NCBI RefSeq assembly: GCF_024519455.1
Contig: NZ_JALJRY010000004.1
Span: forward strand, 310,001-374,000
DNA length: 64,000 nt
Direction of reading: 5' to 3'
Source of the DNA: Streptomyces sp. STR69
GTDB taxonomy: Bacteria > Actinomycetota > Actinomycetes > Streptomycetales > Streptomycetaceae
This document shows, one piece after another, positions 34,517 through 43,246 of this stretch (its first letter is position 1; every line of letters begins with the position of its first letter). The notes below the pieces were generated by a model that worked only from the letters and a program-made list of their open reading frames with translations, ran no database searches and had not been told where the DNA came from. The translations under genes were made by a program, and so were the position numbers.

Positions 34517-36115
34517 CTACGCGGTGTGCAGCCAGGCCGCCGTGTCCTTCGGCAGTCGGCCCCGGTCGTCCGGGGGGCCGCTGGTCAGCAGGAGTCGGCT
34601 GTGCGGCGGGAGTTCGACGGGCGTGTCCGACAGGTTGACCACGCACGTCGCGCCGTCGGCCCGGGCGAAGGCGAGGACGCCCTCGGGGGCGGGCAGCCAG
34701 GCGAGGGGGCCGTCACCGAAGGCCGGCCGGAGGCGGATCGCCTCGCGGTAGAGGTTGAGCATGGAGTCAACCGTCCGCAGCTGACGGTCGACCGCATACG
34801 ATGTCCAGCCGTCCGGCTGCGGCAGCCAGGGCTCACCGCGCGAGCCGAAGCCCGCGTACGGCGCGTCCGCGACCCACGGCAGCGGTACCCGGCAGCCGTC
34901 GCGGCCGGGGTCGGTGCCGCCCGACCGGAGGTACATCGGATCCTGAATACGGTCGACCGGCAGCTCGACCTCGGGCAGCCCCAACTCCTCCCCCTGGTAG
35001 AGGTAGACCACCCCGGGCAGTGCCAGTGACAGCAGCGCCGCCGCCCTGGCGCGCCGGGTGCCGAGGGCGAGGTCGGTCGGGGTGCCGAAGGCCTTGGTGG
35101 CGAAGTCGAAGCCGGTGTCGGTGCGGCCGTAGCGGGTGACCGTGCGGGTCACGTCGTGGTTGCACAGGACCCAGGTGGCGGGGGCGCCGATCGGGGCGTG
35201 CTCGGCGAGGGTCTCGTCGATCGAGGTGCGCAGCCGGTCGGGGTCCCAGGGGCAGGACAGGAAGGAGAAGTTGAAGGCGGTGTGCAGTTCGTCGGGGCGC
35301 AGGTAGCGGGCGAAGCGCTCGGTGTCGGGGAGCCAGACCTCGCCGACGAAGACGGCGCCGTACTCGTCGGCGACGGCCCGCCAGGCGCGGTAGATGTCGT
35401 GGAGTTCGTCGCGGTCGACGAAGGGGTTCGGGTCACGGCCCTCGACGAAGTCGGGCAGTGCCGGGTCCTTGGCGAGCAGTGCCGCCGAGTCGATGCGCAC
35501 TCCGGCGACGCCGCGCTCAAACCAGAAGCGCAGGATGTCCTCGTGCTCCTGTCGGACGGCCGGGTGGGCCCAGTTGAGGTCGGGCTGTTCGGGGGTGAAC
35601 AGGTGGAGGTACCAGTCGCCGTCGGGGAGGCGGGTCCACACGGGTTCGGTGGAGCCGGCGAACTGGGACGGCCAGTCGTTGGGCGGGAGTTCACCGTGTT
35701 CGCCGCGTCCGGGGCGCAGGTGGAACAGCTCGCGCTCGGGGCCGCCGGCGAGGGCGGCGCGGAACCACGGGTGCTGGTCGGAGACATGGTTGGGCACGAT
35801 GTCGACGATCGTGCGGATGCCCAACTCCCGTGCCTCGGCGATGAGTTTCTCGGCCTCGGCGAGCGATCCGAAGGCGGGGTCGATGGCGCGGTAGTCGGCG
35901 ACGTCGTAGCCGCCGTCCTTCATCGGTGACAGGTACCAGGGGTTGAACCACAGGGCGTCCACGCCGAGTTCGGCGAGGTAGGGCAGTCTGGAGCGGACGC
36001 CCGCGAGGTCGCCGGTGCCGTCGCCGTCACCGTCCGCGAAGCTGCGGACGTAGACCTGGTAGATGACGGCGGAGCGCCACCAGTCGTGGCTGAGGGCAGG
36101 GGTGGGCTGTCCCAC
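34517..36115 (-). CDS. GH13 alpha-glucosidase
   Basis: 532 residues, cytoplasmic (no signal). GH13 regions: DIVPNHVSDQHPWF, GVRIDSAALL (nucleophile Asp209), VFVGEVW (acid/base Glu259) and CNHDVTR (Asp321). The oligo-1,6-/alpha-1,4-glucosidase pattern FADGDGDGTGDLAGVRSRLPYL is present. It ends an operon with a sugar ABC importer, so it should hydrolyse the imported alpha-glucoside (maltose, trehalose-like or similar) to glucose. It lies 39 bases after the permease gene. Confidence 0.92.
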   Translation of the reverse strand: MGQPTPALSHDWWRSAVIYQVYVRSFADGDGDGTGDLAGVRSRLPYLAELGVDALWFNPWYLSPMKDGGYDVADYRAIDPAFGSLAEAEKLIAEARELGIRTIVDIVPNHVSDQHPWFRAALAGGPERELFHLRPGRGEHGELPPNDWPSQFAGSTEPVWTRLPDGDWYLHLFTPEQPDLNWAHPAVRQEHEDILRFWFERGVAGVRIDSAALLAKDPALPDFVEGRDPNPFVDRDELHDIYRAWRAVADEYGAVFVGEVWLPDTERFARYLRPDELHTAFNFSFLSCPWDPDRLRTSIDETLAEHAPIGAPATWVLCNHDVTRTVTRYGRTDTGFDFATKAFGTPTDLALGTRRARAAALLSLALPGVVYLYQGEELGLPEVELPVDRIQDPMYLRSGGTDPGRDGCRVPLPWVADAPYAGFGSRGEPWLPQPDGWTSYAVDRQLRTVDSMLNLYREAIRLRPAFGDGPLAWLPAPEGVLAFARADGATCVVNLSDTPVELPPHSRLLLTSGPPDDRGRLPKDTAAWLHTA

Positions 36116-36154
36116 TGTGCTGGCCTTTCTGTCGGAGGGCGTCGAGGGGCGGTG

Positions 36155-37030
36155 TCAGCCCTTCGTGCTGCCCGCGCTGATCCCGGCGATGATGTGGCGC
36201 TGGAAGACCAGGAACATGGCGACCATGGGGATGCTCGCGATCACCATCGCGGCGATGAGCACGGTCAGTTGGATGTTCTGCGACAGCTGGACGAGTGCCA
36301 CGCTGATCGGCTGTTTGTCGGTGTCGGAGAAGACCATCAGGGGCCACAGGAAGTCCTGCCACACGGCGACCAGGGCGAAGATGGAGACGACGCCGAGCAC
36401 GGGCCGGGACATGGGCAGCACGATGGACCACAGGATGCGGAGTTTTCCGGCGCCGTCGATCTCGGCGGCCTCCATGACGTCGCGCGGGAGTTGGTCGAAG
36501 AACCGTTTGAGGAGATAGAGGTTGAAGGCGTTGGCGACGGCCGGCAGCCAGATGCCGAGGGGGTCGTTGAGCAGGCTGGTGTGGATCAGCGGGAGGTCGG
36601 CGACGGTCAGGTACTTCGGTACGACCAGGGCCTGCGCGGGGACCATCAGCGTCGCCAGGATGCCGCCGAGGATCAACTTGCCGAAGGCGGGCTTGAGTTT
36701 GGACAGGGCGTAGGCGGCGGCCGTGCACAGGACCAGCTGGAAGGCCCAGGCGCCGGCGGCCTGGACGACCGTGTTCCACAGGTGCTCCGGGAGCTGCATC
36801 AGGTCCCAGGCGTCGGTGTAGCCGCTGAGGTGCCAGTCCTTGGGGATGATCGTGGGCGGTGTCTGCGCGATCTCGTCCGGCGACTTCATGGCGCCGGTGA
36901 CCATCCAGTAGACGGGGAAGAGGAAGGCCAGCGCGAAGAGCACGACGACGCTGGTGAACACCGTCCAGTAGACGGCCTTGCCGCGGGGCCGGGCGAGCGC
37001 TGCCGGGGAGAGAAGGGTGCGGGTGCTCAC
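36155..37030 (-). CDS. Carbohydrate ABC permease (MalG type) of the alpha-glucoside operon
   Basis: 291 residues from GTG at 37030, which overlaps the upstream permease stop (GTGA). FLFPVYWMVTGAMKSPDEI is the usual MalG start and MEAAEIDGAGKLRILWSIVLP the EAA loop. Open frame upstream of the GTG is a shadow. Confidence 0.92.
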   Translation of the reverse strand: MSTRTLLSPAALARPRGKAVYWTVFTSVVVLFALAFLFPVYWMVTGAMKSPDEIAQTPPTIIPKDWHLSGYTDAWDLMQLPEHLWNTVVQAAGAWAFQLVLCTAAAYALSKLKPAFGKLILGGILATLMVPAQALVVPKYLTVADLPLIHTSLLNDPLGIWLPAVANAFNLYLLKRFFDQLPRDVMEAAEIDGAGKLRILWSIVLPMSRPVLGVVSIFALVAVWQDFLWPLMVFSDTDKQPISVALVQLSQNIQLTVLIAAMVIASIPMVAMFLVFQRHIIAGISAGSTKG

Positions 37031-37983
37031 AGGTCGTCCTCTCCGGAGCGGGTCAGCCGCAGATAGAGGGCCGAGAAGACGCCGAGCAGCACGAGGAGCA
37101 TCACGCTGAGCGCGCAGGCGCCGCCGAAGTCGTTGTAGAGGAAGGCGTATTTGTAGATCAGGTAGAGGACGGTGACGGTGGCGCTCTCCGGTCCGCCGCC
37201 GGTGATGACGAACGGTTCGGTGAACACCTGCATCGTGGCGATGATCTGAAGGAGCATCAGCATCAGGATGACGAACCGGGTCTGAGGGATCGTCACATAG
37301 CGGACGCGTTGCAGCAGGCTCGCGCCGTCCAGTTCGGCGGCCTCGTACAGCTCGCCCGGGATGGACTGGAGCGCGGCCAGGTAGATCAGGACGGTGCCGC
37401 CCAGGTTGGCCCAAGTGGCCACGATGACCAGGGAGATGAGGGCGGTGTCGGTGCCGTTGGACCAGTTCGAGGTGGGCAGGTGCAGGAAGCGGAGCGTCTC
37501 GTTGGCGAGGCCCGCTCCCGGGTCGTAGAACCACTTCCAGAGCAGGGCGGTGACCACCGGCGGGATCATCACCGGGAGGTAGACGACGACCCTGAAGAAG
37601 GCCTTCCAGTGCCTCAACTCGTTGAGGACCAGGGCGAGTACGAACGGGATCGCGAAGCCGATGAGCAGGGCCAGCAGGGTGAAGACGAGGGTGTTGCGCC
37701 AGGCGGCGGTGAACTCGGGGTCGTGCCAGACGCGGGTGAAGTTGGCGGTGCCGACCCACTCGGGCGAGGAGCCGGGCGTGTACTTCTGGAAGGCGATCAC
37801 GACGGCGCGGATCGCCGGGTACCAGGAGAACAGGGCGAAGCAGATGAGGCCGCCGAGGAGGAACGCGTAGGCGCGGGCCTGGTCGAGGAGGCGGCGCCGC
37901 CCCCGGCCCCCTACCGGGGGCGGCGCCTCGACCTGTCGTACCGCCGTCGTCCGGGCGGGACTCCGGGTGGCCGTCCGGGTCAT
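37027..37983 (-). CDS. Carbohydrate ABC permease (MalF type) of the alpha-glucoside operon
   Basis: 318 residues. First membrane segment YAFLLGGLICFALFSWYPAI; EAA loop LYEAAELDGASLLQRVRYVTIP; later FTEPFVITGGGPESAT typical of this class. ATG follows the binding-protein stop by four bases. No ATPase is encoded in the operon. Confidence 0.92.
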   Translation of the reverse strand: MTRTATRSPARTTAVRQVEAPPPVGGRGRRRLLDQARAYAFLLGGLICFALFSWYPAIRAVVIAFQKYTPGSSPEWVGTANFTRVWHDPEFTAAWRNTLVFTLLALLIGFAIPFVLALVLNELRHWKAFFRVVVYLPVMIPPVVTALLWKWFYDPGAGLANETLRFLHLPTSNWSNGTDTALISLVIVATWANLGGTVLIYLAALQSIPGELYEAAELDGASLLQRVRYVTIPQTRFVILMLMLLQIIATMQVFTEPFVITGGGPESATVTVLYLIYKYAFLYNDFGGACALSVMLLVLLGVFSALYLRLTRSGEDDL

Positions 37984-37987
37984 CGGG

Positions 37988-39334
37988 TCAGCCCCGGGCC
38001 AGGATGCCGTCGATCTTTCCGGAGGCGTCCTTGAGGAGTTGGTCGATGTTCGCGTCCTTCTTGGTGAGGACGGCGGAGACGGCCGAGTCGAGGACGGAGT
38101 AGATCTGCTGGGCGTCCGGCGGCTCGATCTTCATCTGGAGGGACTGGTTGCCGTCCAGGAAGGCCTGGTAATTCTGCACCGGGACATTGGAGTTGGCCTT
38201 CTTGACCTGTTGGTCCTTGGCGTCGGCGGCGCCGGTGAACAGGCGCGGTTCGGGCAGTCCGACGGGCGCGTTGGCCTGCTTGGCGCGGGCGTAGTCGCCG
38301 AGGAAACCGCTGCCCGGGGTGAGGAACATGCTGTCGAGCCACTTGAGGCCGGCGCGGATCTGGGCGGGCGTGTCGTGCTTGTTGAACATGTAGCCGTCGC
38401 CGCCGATGAGCGTGCCCTGGCCGCCGGGCATCGGGCCGAGGGCGAGGTCGTCGTAGTTGCCGCCCTTCTCCTTGACCAGGATCGGGATGTTGTCCGGGGC
38501 GGAGAGGTACATGCCGAGCTTGCCCGAACCCATCAGCTGCTGCACGTCGTTGATGACGAGGAGCTGCTTGCTGCCCATCGAGTTGTCGGTCCAGCGCATG
38601 TCGTGCAGGTTCTGCAGCACGGCGTGGCCCTGCGGGGTGTCGATGGTGGCCTTCTTGCCGTCGGCGCTGACGACGTCGCCGCCCTGTGAGTACATCTCGA
38701 CGGTGAAGTGCCAACCCCCTTGGTTCTGGGCGCTGTAGTCGGCGTAGCCGATGGTGCCGTTGCCGAGCGCGGCGATCTTCTTGGCGTCGGCGCGGACTTC
38801 GGCCCAGGTCGTCGGCGGCTTGTCGGGGTCGAGGCCGGCCTGCTGGAAGAGCTTGCGGTTGTAGAGCAGGCCCATCGAGTAGCCGGTGCGCGGGATGCCG
38901 TAGATCTTGCCGTCGACGGTGTAGATGTCGCGCAGCTGCTGCTGAAGAGTGTCGTAGCTCTTCAACTCCTTGATGTACGGGGTGAGATCGGCCGCCTGCT
39001 TGATGTCGACCACGTGCTCGGCGTCGGTGAAGTACGTGTAGAACACGTCCTCCATCTGGCCGCCGGCGAGTTTGGCGTCGAAGGTCTTCGGGTCCTGGCA
39101 GGGGAACGCGTCATGGGCGACGACGTCGATGTCCGGGTTCTTCTTCTCGAAGGACGCGACATCGGAGTCGAAGAACTTGCGGTCGACCTTGGCGCTCTTG
39201 GGCGGCTCGCAGTTGACCGTGATGCGCGTCTTGCCGCTCGCCGAGTCGTCGCCGGACCCGCAGGCGGCGGCGGTGAGCGCGAGAGAACAGACGCCGATCG
39301 CGGCGAAGGTACGGCGGAACCCGGTGCTTCTCAT
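37988..39334 (-). CDS. Sugar-binding lipoprotein of the alpha-glucoside operon
   Basis: 448 residues; signal FAAIGVCSLALTAAACGSG with a lipobox-like Cys. The mature part opens ITVNCEPPKSAKVDRKFFDSDV, which differs from the classic MalE start, and continues with IYGIPRTGYSMGLLYNRKLF and GGDGYMFNK of the extracellular solute-binding protein family 1. ATG at 39334 is preceded by GAGGGG at some distance. It sets specificity; the GH13 partner points to an alpha-glucoside. Confidence 0.9.
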   Translation of the reverse strand: MRSTGFRRTFAAIGVCSLALTAAACGSGDDSASGKTRITVNCEPPKSAKVDRKFFDSDVASFEKKNPDIDVVAHDAFPCQDPKTFDAKLAGGQMEDVFYTYFTDAEHVVDIKQAADLTPYIKELKSYDTLQQQLRDIYTVDGKIYGIPRTGYSMGLLYNRKLFQQAGLDPDKPPTTWAEVRADAKKIAALGNGTIGYADYSAQNQGGWHFTVEMYSQGGDVVSADGKKATIDTPQGHAVLQNLHDMRWTDNSMGSKQLLVINDVQQLMGSGKLGMYLSAPDNIPILVKEKGGNYDDLALGPMPGGQGTLIGGDGYMFNKHDTPAQIRAGLKWLDSMFLTPGSGFLGDYARAKQANAPVGLPEPRLFTGAADAKDQQVKKANSNVPVQNYQAFLDGNQSLQMKIEPPDAQQIYSVLDSAVSAVLTKKDANIDQLLKDASGKIDGILARG

Positions 39335-39384
39335 CGGTGGACCCCTCTGGGCAGGAGCGGTGGGCGCCCACACTCAAGCACCGC

Positions 39385-39407
39385 CGACATCTCTCCGCAA
39401 GATGTCG
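39385..39407. promoter_or_regulatory. Inverted repeat upstream of the alpha-glucoside importer
   Basis: CGACATCT (39385-39392) and AGATGTCG (39400-39407) are exact reverse complements, 7 bases apart, with CGCAAG overlapping the second arm. It lies 51-73 bases upstream of the binding-protein start, in the operon's promoter region, so it may be an operator. Confidence 0.45.
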
Positions 39408-39443
39408 CGCAGAATCTGTAATTATTCGACAGCTATACGGCCG

Positions 39444-40442
39444 TCAGCTGCGCGGGGCTTGCGCGGTGGAACCCCTGACCACCAACTCCGGCTCGAAGAG
39501 CAGCTCTTCGGCGGGTACGACGGCTCCGCCGACCTGTGAGTTCAGGAGCTCAACGGCCGCCCGGCCCATGGCCTCGATGGGCTGGCGGACAGTGGTCAGC
39601 GGGGGCTCGGTGCAGTTCATGAACGCGGAGTCGTCGTAACCGACGACGGAAATCTGTGACGGGACGTCAAGTCCCTTGCGACGGGCGGCCCTTACCGCGC
39701 CGAGAGCGAGCGGGTCGCTGGCGCAGATGATGCCGGTGACACCCCGGTCGATCAGCCGGGAGGCCGCCGCGTGACCGCCCTCGATGGAGAAGATGGCGCG
39801 CGCCACGAACTCGTCGGGCAGGTCCCCGGACAGGGCCCGCGCGGCGGCCAACTTCCTTGCCGACGGCATGTGGTCGGCGGGTCCGAGGACCAGCCCGATG
39901 CGCTCGTGACCGAGGGAGGCGAGGTGACGCCAGGCCTGTTCGACGGCGACGGCGTCGTCGCAGGAGACGGCGGGGAAACCGAGGTGGTCGATGGCCGCGT
40001 TGAGCAGGACGACCGGGATGTTGCGCTCGGCGAGCAGCCGGTAGTGGTCGTGCGGCGCGTCCGCCTGGGCGTACAGGCCGCCGGCGAACACGACTCCGGA
40101 GACCTGCTGTTGCAGCAGCAGCGTCACATAGTCGGCCTCGGACACCCCGCCCTTGGTCTGGGTGCAGAGCACCGGGGTGAGGCCGAGTTGGGCGAGCGCG
40201 CCGCCGATCACCTCGGCGAAGGCGGGGAAGATGGGGTTCTGCAACTCGGGCAGCACCAGGCCCACCAGCCGCGCGCGTTCACCGCGCAGTTGGGTGGGCC
40301 GCTCGTAGCCGAGGACGTCCAGGGCCGACAGCACGGACTGCCGGGTCGAGTCGGAGACTCCGGGTTTGCCGTTGAGTACCCGGCTGACCGTGGCCTCGCT
40401 GACCCCGACCTTCTTCGCCACCTCAGCAAGTCGTCGCGTCAT
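39444..40442 (-). CDS. LacI family transcriptional regulator
   Basis: 332 residues. RRLAEVAKKVGVSEATVSRVLNGKPGVSDSTRQ is the LacI headpiece, with hinge RPTQLRGERARLVGLVLP and a sugar-binding core (VVGYDDSAFMNCTEPPLTTVRQP). ATG at 40442 is at the domain edge. Same strand as, and 109 bases upstream of, the importer operon it presumably represses. Confidence 0.93.
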   Translation of the reverse strand: MTRRLAEVAKKVGVSEATVSRVLNGKPGVSDSTRQSVLSALDVLGYERPTQLRGERARLVGLVLPELQNPIFPAFAEVIGGALAQLGLTPVLCTQTKGGVSEADYVTLLLQQQVSGVVFAGGLYAQADAPHDHYRLLAERNIPVVLLNAAIDHLGFPAVSCDDAVAVEQAWRHLASLGHERIGLVLGPADHMPSARKLAAARALSGDLPDEFVARAIFSIEGGHAAASRLIDRGVTGIICASDPLALGAVRAARRKGLDVPSQISVVGYDDSAFMNCTEPPLTTVRQPIEAMGRAAVELLNSQVGGAVVPAEELLFEPELVVRGSTAQAPRS

Positions 40443-40444
40443 GT

Positions 40445-40480
40445 GCGCAAGAATAGCGCAAGGGACGCAAGCGGTTTGCG
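40445..40480. promoter_or_regulatory. Cluster of GCGCAA half-sites with a CGCAA/TTGCG palindrome
   Basis: GCGCAA at 40445-40450 and 40456-40461, then CGCAA (40466-40470) facing TTGCG (40476-40480) across 5 bases. The site sits immediately upstream of the LacI start, and LacI operators in actinobacteria often centre on TTGC/GCAA, so autoregulation is likely. Confidence 0.5.
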
Positions 40481-40528
40481 CCATGGGGCAAGTGACCGGA
40501 ACCGACTCACGGCGTCCCGGCCCCGATG

Positions 40529-41221
40529 TCAGTCGTGTGCGGCCCACAGTCCGCGGACATGTCCCAGGTGGCAGGTCATGATCTCACGCACGGCCCGCTC
40601 GTCACGGTCCACCAGCGCGTCGAGGAGGTCCAGGTGCTCCTGGGCGGAGGCGAGCAGGCGTCCTTCCTTGACGAGGGCCGTGAGCCCGTAGAGGCGGGAC
40701 CGCTTGCGCAGATCGCCGACGACCTCGACGAGATGGGCGTTGCCGGCCAGGGCGAGCAGCCCGAGATGGAAGCGGGTGTCGGCCTCGACGTACGCGATGA
40801 GGTCGCCGGCCACGGCCGCGCCGACGATCTCCCGGGCGGCGGGTCGCAGCGCCTCCAGCGAGACGGGGTCGGCGGTCCCTGCCAGCCCCACCACCGTGGG
40901 GATCTCGATCAGGGCGCGGACATGGGTGTACTCGTCGAGCTGCCTCTCGGAGACCGCGGTGACCCGGAATCCCTTGTTCGGCACGGTGTCGACCAGACCC
41001 TCCTTGACGAGGTCGAGCATGGCCTCGCGTACCGGTGTGGCCGAGACACCGAAGCGGGCGGCGAGCGTCGGCGCGGAGTACACCTCGCCGGGCCGCAGCT
41101 CCCCCGCGATCAGCGCGGCCCTGAGCGCGTCGGCGACCCGCTCGCGGTAACTGCTCTTCCCGCCCAGCGTGGGCAGATCCGGGGCAGTGGCGGGCGGGGC
41201 GCCGGTGCGCTGGACGGCCAT
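40529..41221 (-). CDS. GntR family, FadR/FCD-type regulator of hydroxyproline genes
   Basis: 230 residues. Winged helix: YRERVADALRAALIAGELRPGEVYSAPTLAARFGVSATPVREAMLDLVKEG. The rest is an FCD domain (VEADTRFHLGLLALAGNAHLVEVV ... DEHLDLLDAL-like). It lies downstream of, and on the same strand as, the hydroxyproline catabolic genes. A candidate operator precedes it at 41250. Confidence 0.9.
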   Translation of the reverse strand: MAVQRTGAPPATAPDLPTLGGKSSYRERVADALRAALIAGELRPGEVYSAPTLAARFGVSATPVREAMLDLVKEGLVDTVPNKGFRVTAVSERQLDEYTHVRALIEIPTVVGLAGTADPVSLEALRPAAREIVGAAVAGDLIAYVEADTRFHLGLLALAGNAHLVEVVGDLRKRSRLYGLTALVKEGRLLASAQEHLDLLDALVDRDERAVREIMTCHLGHVRGLWAAHD

Positions 41222-41249
41222 CGAATCTCCTCGTGGTGCAAGTGGTGCA

Positions 41250-41258
41250 ATGTCACGC
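41250..41258. promoter_or_regulatory. Partial copy (ATGTCACGC) of the hydroxyproline operator
   Basis: Seven of nine bases match the perfect dyad ATGTCACAT found upstream of the first gene of the cluster (46157-46165). It lies 29 bases before the GntR start, where autoregulation would act. Confidence 0.4.
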
Positions 41259-41280
41259 GTGACCGGCCATTATCCCCGGG

Positions 41281-42282
41281 CTAGAGGATGAACCCGCCCG
41301 GGAACGGGTCGGTGGGGTCGAGCGAGTACTGCGCGGTGCCGGTGATCCAGGCACGGCCGGTGAAGCTGGGCAGGACGGCGGGGACACCGGCGACCTCCGT
41401 GGTGCCGAGGAGCCGTCCGGTGAACTGTGTGCCGATGAAGGACTCGTTCACGAACTCGGTGTGCAGCGGGAGTTCGCCGCGCGCGTGGAGCTGCGCCATG
41501 CGGGCGCTGGTGCCCGTGCCGCAGGGCGAGCGGTCGAACCAGCCGGGGTGGATCGCCATCGCGTGCCGCGAGTGCCGCGCGGTCGCGCCGGGCGCGTACA
41601 GGTGGACGTGATGGCAACCGCGAATGGAGGCGTCCTCGGGGTGGACGGGCTCGTCCCTCTCGTTGATCGCTTCCATGAGGGACAGGCCGGCCTTGATGAT
41701 GTCGTCCTTGCGGGACCGGTCGAAGGGCAGCTCGAACTGGTCCAGCGGCAGAATGGCGTAGAAGTTGCCGCCGTACGCCATGTCGTATGTCACCGTCCGC
41801 CCGTCGGCGAGTGCGATTTTCCGGTCTAGGCCGACGGAGAACGACGGGACGTTCTTGAGGGTGACGTTCTTCGCGGCACCGTTCTCGACCGCGACCTCGG
41901 CGACGACGAGTCCCGCCGGGGTGTCGAGGCGGATCGTGGTGACCGGCTCGACGACCTCGACCATGCCCGTCTCGACAAGCACGGTGGCCACGCCGATCGT
42001 GCCGTGCCCGCACATCGGCAGATAGCCGGAGACCTCGATGTAGACGACGCCCCAGTCGCAGTCGGGGCGGGTGGGCGGCTGCAGGATCGCGCCACTCATC
42101 GCGGAGTGGCCGCGCGGCTCGTTCATCAGGAACTGCCGGATGTGGTCGCGGTGTTCGCGGAAGTACAGCCGCCGCTCGTTCATGGTGGCACCGGGGATGG
42201 CGCCGATGCCGCCGGTGATCACCCGGGTCGGCATGCCCTCGGTGTGCGAGTCGACGGCGTGCAGGACGAGTTTGCTGCGCAT
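41281..42282 (-). CDS. 4-hydroxyproline 2-epimerase (proline racemase family)
   Basis: 333 residues. Both catalytic cysteines are present: Cys91 in YLPMCGHGTIG and Cys254 in SPCGTGTSARM, which separates racemases/epimerases from the Thr-containing trans-3-hydroxyproline dehydratases. The pathway context (dehydrogenase subunits and deaminase alongside) supports conversion of trans-4-hydroxy-L-proline to cis-4-hydroxy-D-proline rather than free proline racemisation. Confidence 0.9.
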   Translation of the reverse strand: MRSKLVLHAVDSHTEGMPTRVITGGIGAIPGATMNERRLYFREHRDHIRQFLMNEPRGHSAMSGAILQPPTRPDCDWGVVYIEVSGYLPMCGHGTIGVATVLVETGMVEVVEPVTTIRLDTPAGLVVAEVAVENGAAKNVTLKNVPSFSVGLDRKIALADGRTVTYDMAYGGNFYAILPLDQFELPFDRSRKDDIIKAGLSLMEAINERDEPVHPEDASIRGCHHVHLYAPGATARHSRHAMAIHPGWFDRSPCGTGTSARMAQLHARGELPLHTEFVNESFIGTQFTGRLLGTTEVAGVPAVLPSFTGRAWITGTAQYSLDPTDPFPGGFIL

Positions 42283-42318
42283 GACGCTCCTGGTGGATCG
42301 ATGCCGATGCGAGGGTGC

Positions 42319-43215
42319 TTACGCGAGTCCGGCCGCGACCGCCCTCTCGGTGGCGGCGCGCACGACGGCTTCCTGCTCGGGCAGCAGCGGGACGCGCGGC
42401 GGGCGCACCGGGCCGCCGTACCGTCCGACGATGTCCATGGACAGCTTGATGGCCTGCACGAACTCGACCTTGGAGTCCCAGCGCAGCAGCGGGTGCAGCT
42501 GCTCGTACAACTTCTTCGCGGTGGCCAGGTCCCCGTCGACGGCCGCGTGGTACAGCTCGACACTCGCGGCGGGCAGCGCGTTCGGGTAACCGGCCACCCA
42601 GCCCTTCGCACCCGCGAGCGCCAGCTCCAGCAGGACGTCGTCGGCGCCGATCAACAGGTCGAGTTCCGGGGCGAGTTCGGCGAGCTGGTAGGCGCGGCGG
42701 ACATCGCCGGAGAACTCCTTGACGGCGTGGATGTACCCCTCGCCGTGCAGCTTGGCGAGGAGTTCGGGCACCAGGTCGACCTTGGTGTCGATGGGGTTGT
42801 TGTACGCCACGATCGGCACGCCCGCCTTCGCGACCTCCGCGTAGTGCGCGAGGACCGAACGCTCGTCGGCACGGTAGGCGTTGGGCGGCAGCAGCATCAC
42901 GGAGGCGCAGCCGGCGTCGCGGGCCTGCTCGGCCCAGCGGCGGGACTCGGCGGAACCGTAGGCGGCGACACCGGGCATCACCCGCGCCCCGCCGATCGCG
43001 GCGACGGCCGTCTCGACGACCTTGGCGCGCTCCTCGGGGGTGAGCACCTGGTACTCGCCGAGCGAGCCGTTGGGCACGACACCGTCGCAGCCGTTGTCGA
43101 CCAACCAGGCGCAGTGCTCGGCGAACTTGTCGTGGTCGACGGCGAGTTCGTCGGTCAGCGGAAGCGCGGCGGCGACGAGGACGCCGCGCCAGGGACGGTT
43201 CGGGGTGGTGGTCAT
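42319..43215 (-). CDS. DapA-family lyase, probable 1-pyrroline-4-hydroxy-2-carboxylate deaminase
   Basis: 298 residues, DHDPS/NAL (beta/alpha)8 barrel. GSLGE at 50-54, YNNP at 138-141 and the Schiff-base Lys166 (HAVKEFSG) are present. Within a hydroxyproline cluster this family converts pyrroline-4-hydroxy-2-carboxylate to alpha-ketoglutarate semialdehyde. ATG at 43215 was chosen; one at 43227 is possible. The dehydrogenase for the product is not in this window. Confidence 0.85.
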   Translation of the reverse strand: MTTTPNRPWRGVLVAAALPLTDELAVDHDKFAEHCAWLVDNGCDGVVPNGSLGEYQVLTPEERAKVVETAVAAIGGARVMPGVAAYGSAESRRWAEQARDAGCASVMLLPPNAYRADERSVLAHYAEVAKAGVPIVAYNNPIDTKVDLVPELLAKLHGEGYIHAVKEFSGDVRRAYQLAELAPELDLLIGADDVLLELALAGAKGWVAGYPNALPAASVELYHAAVDGDLATAKKLYEQLHPLLRWDSKVEFVQAIKLSMDIVGRYGGPVRPPRVPLLPEQEAVVRAATERAVAAGLA

Positions 43216-43236
43216 GGAGCGCCTCATCTCAACAGG

Positions 43237-43246
43237 GTGTGACATT
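43237..43246. promoter_or_regulatory. Operator-like GTGTGACATT before the deaminase gene
   Basis: TGTGACAT is the reverse complement of ATGTCACA, so it shares eight of the nine bases of the dyad at 46157-46165. It lies in the 31-base gap between the oxidoreductase stop and the deaminase start, which could mean a second, internally controlled transcript. Confidence 0.4.

Noticed and set aside
41281..42282. Naming the epimerase a trans-3-hydroxyproline dehydratase
   Set aside because: The dehydratases replace one catalytic Cys by Thr; here both Cys91 and Cys254 are present.
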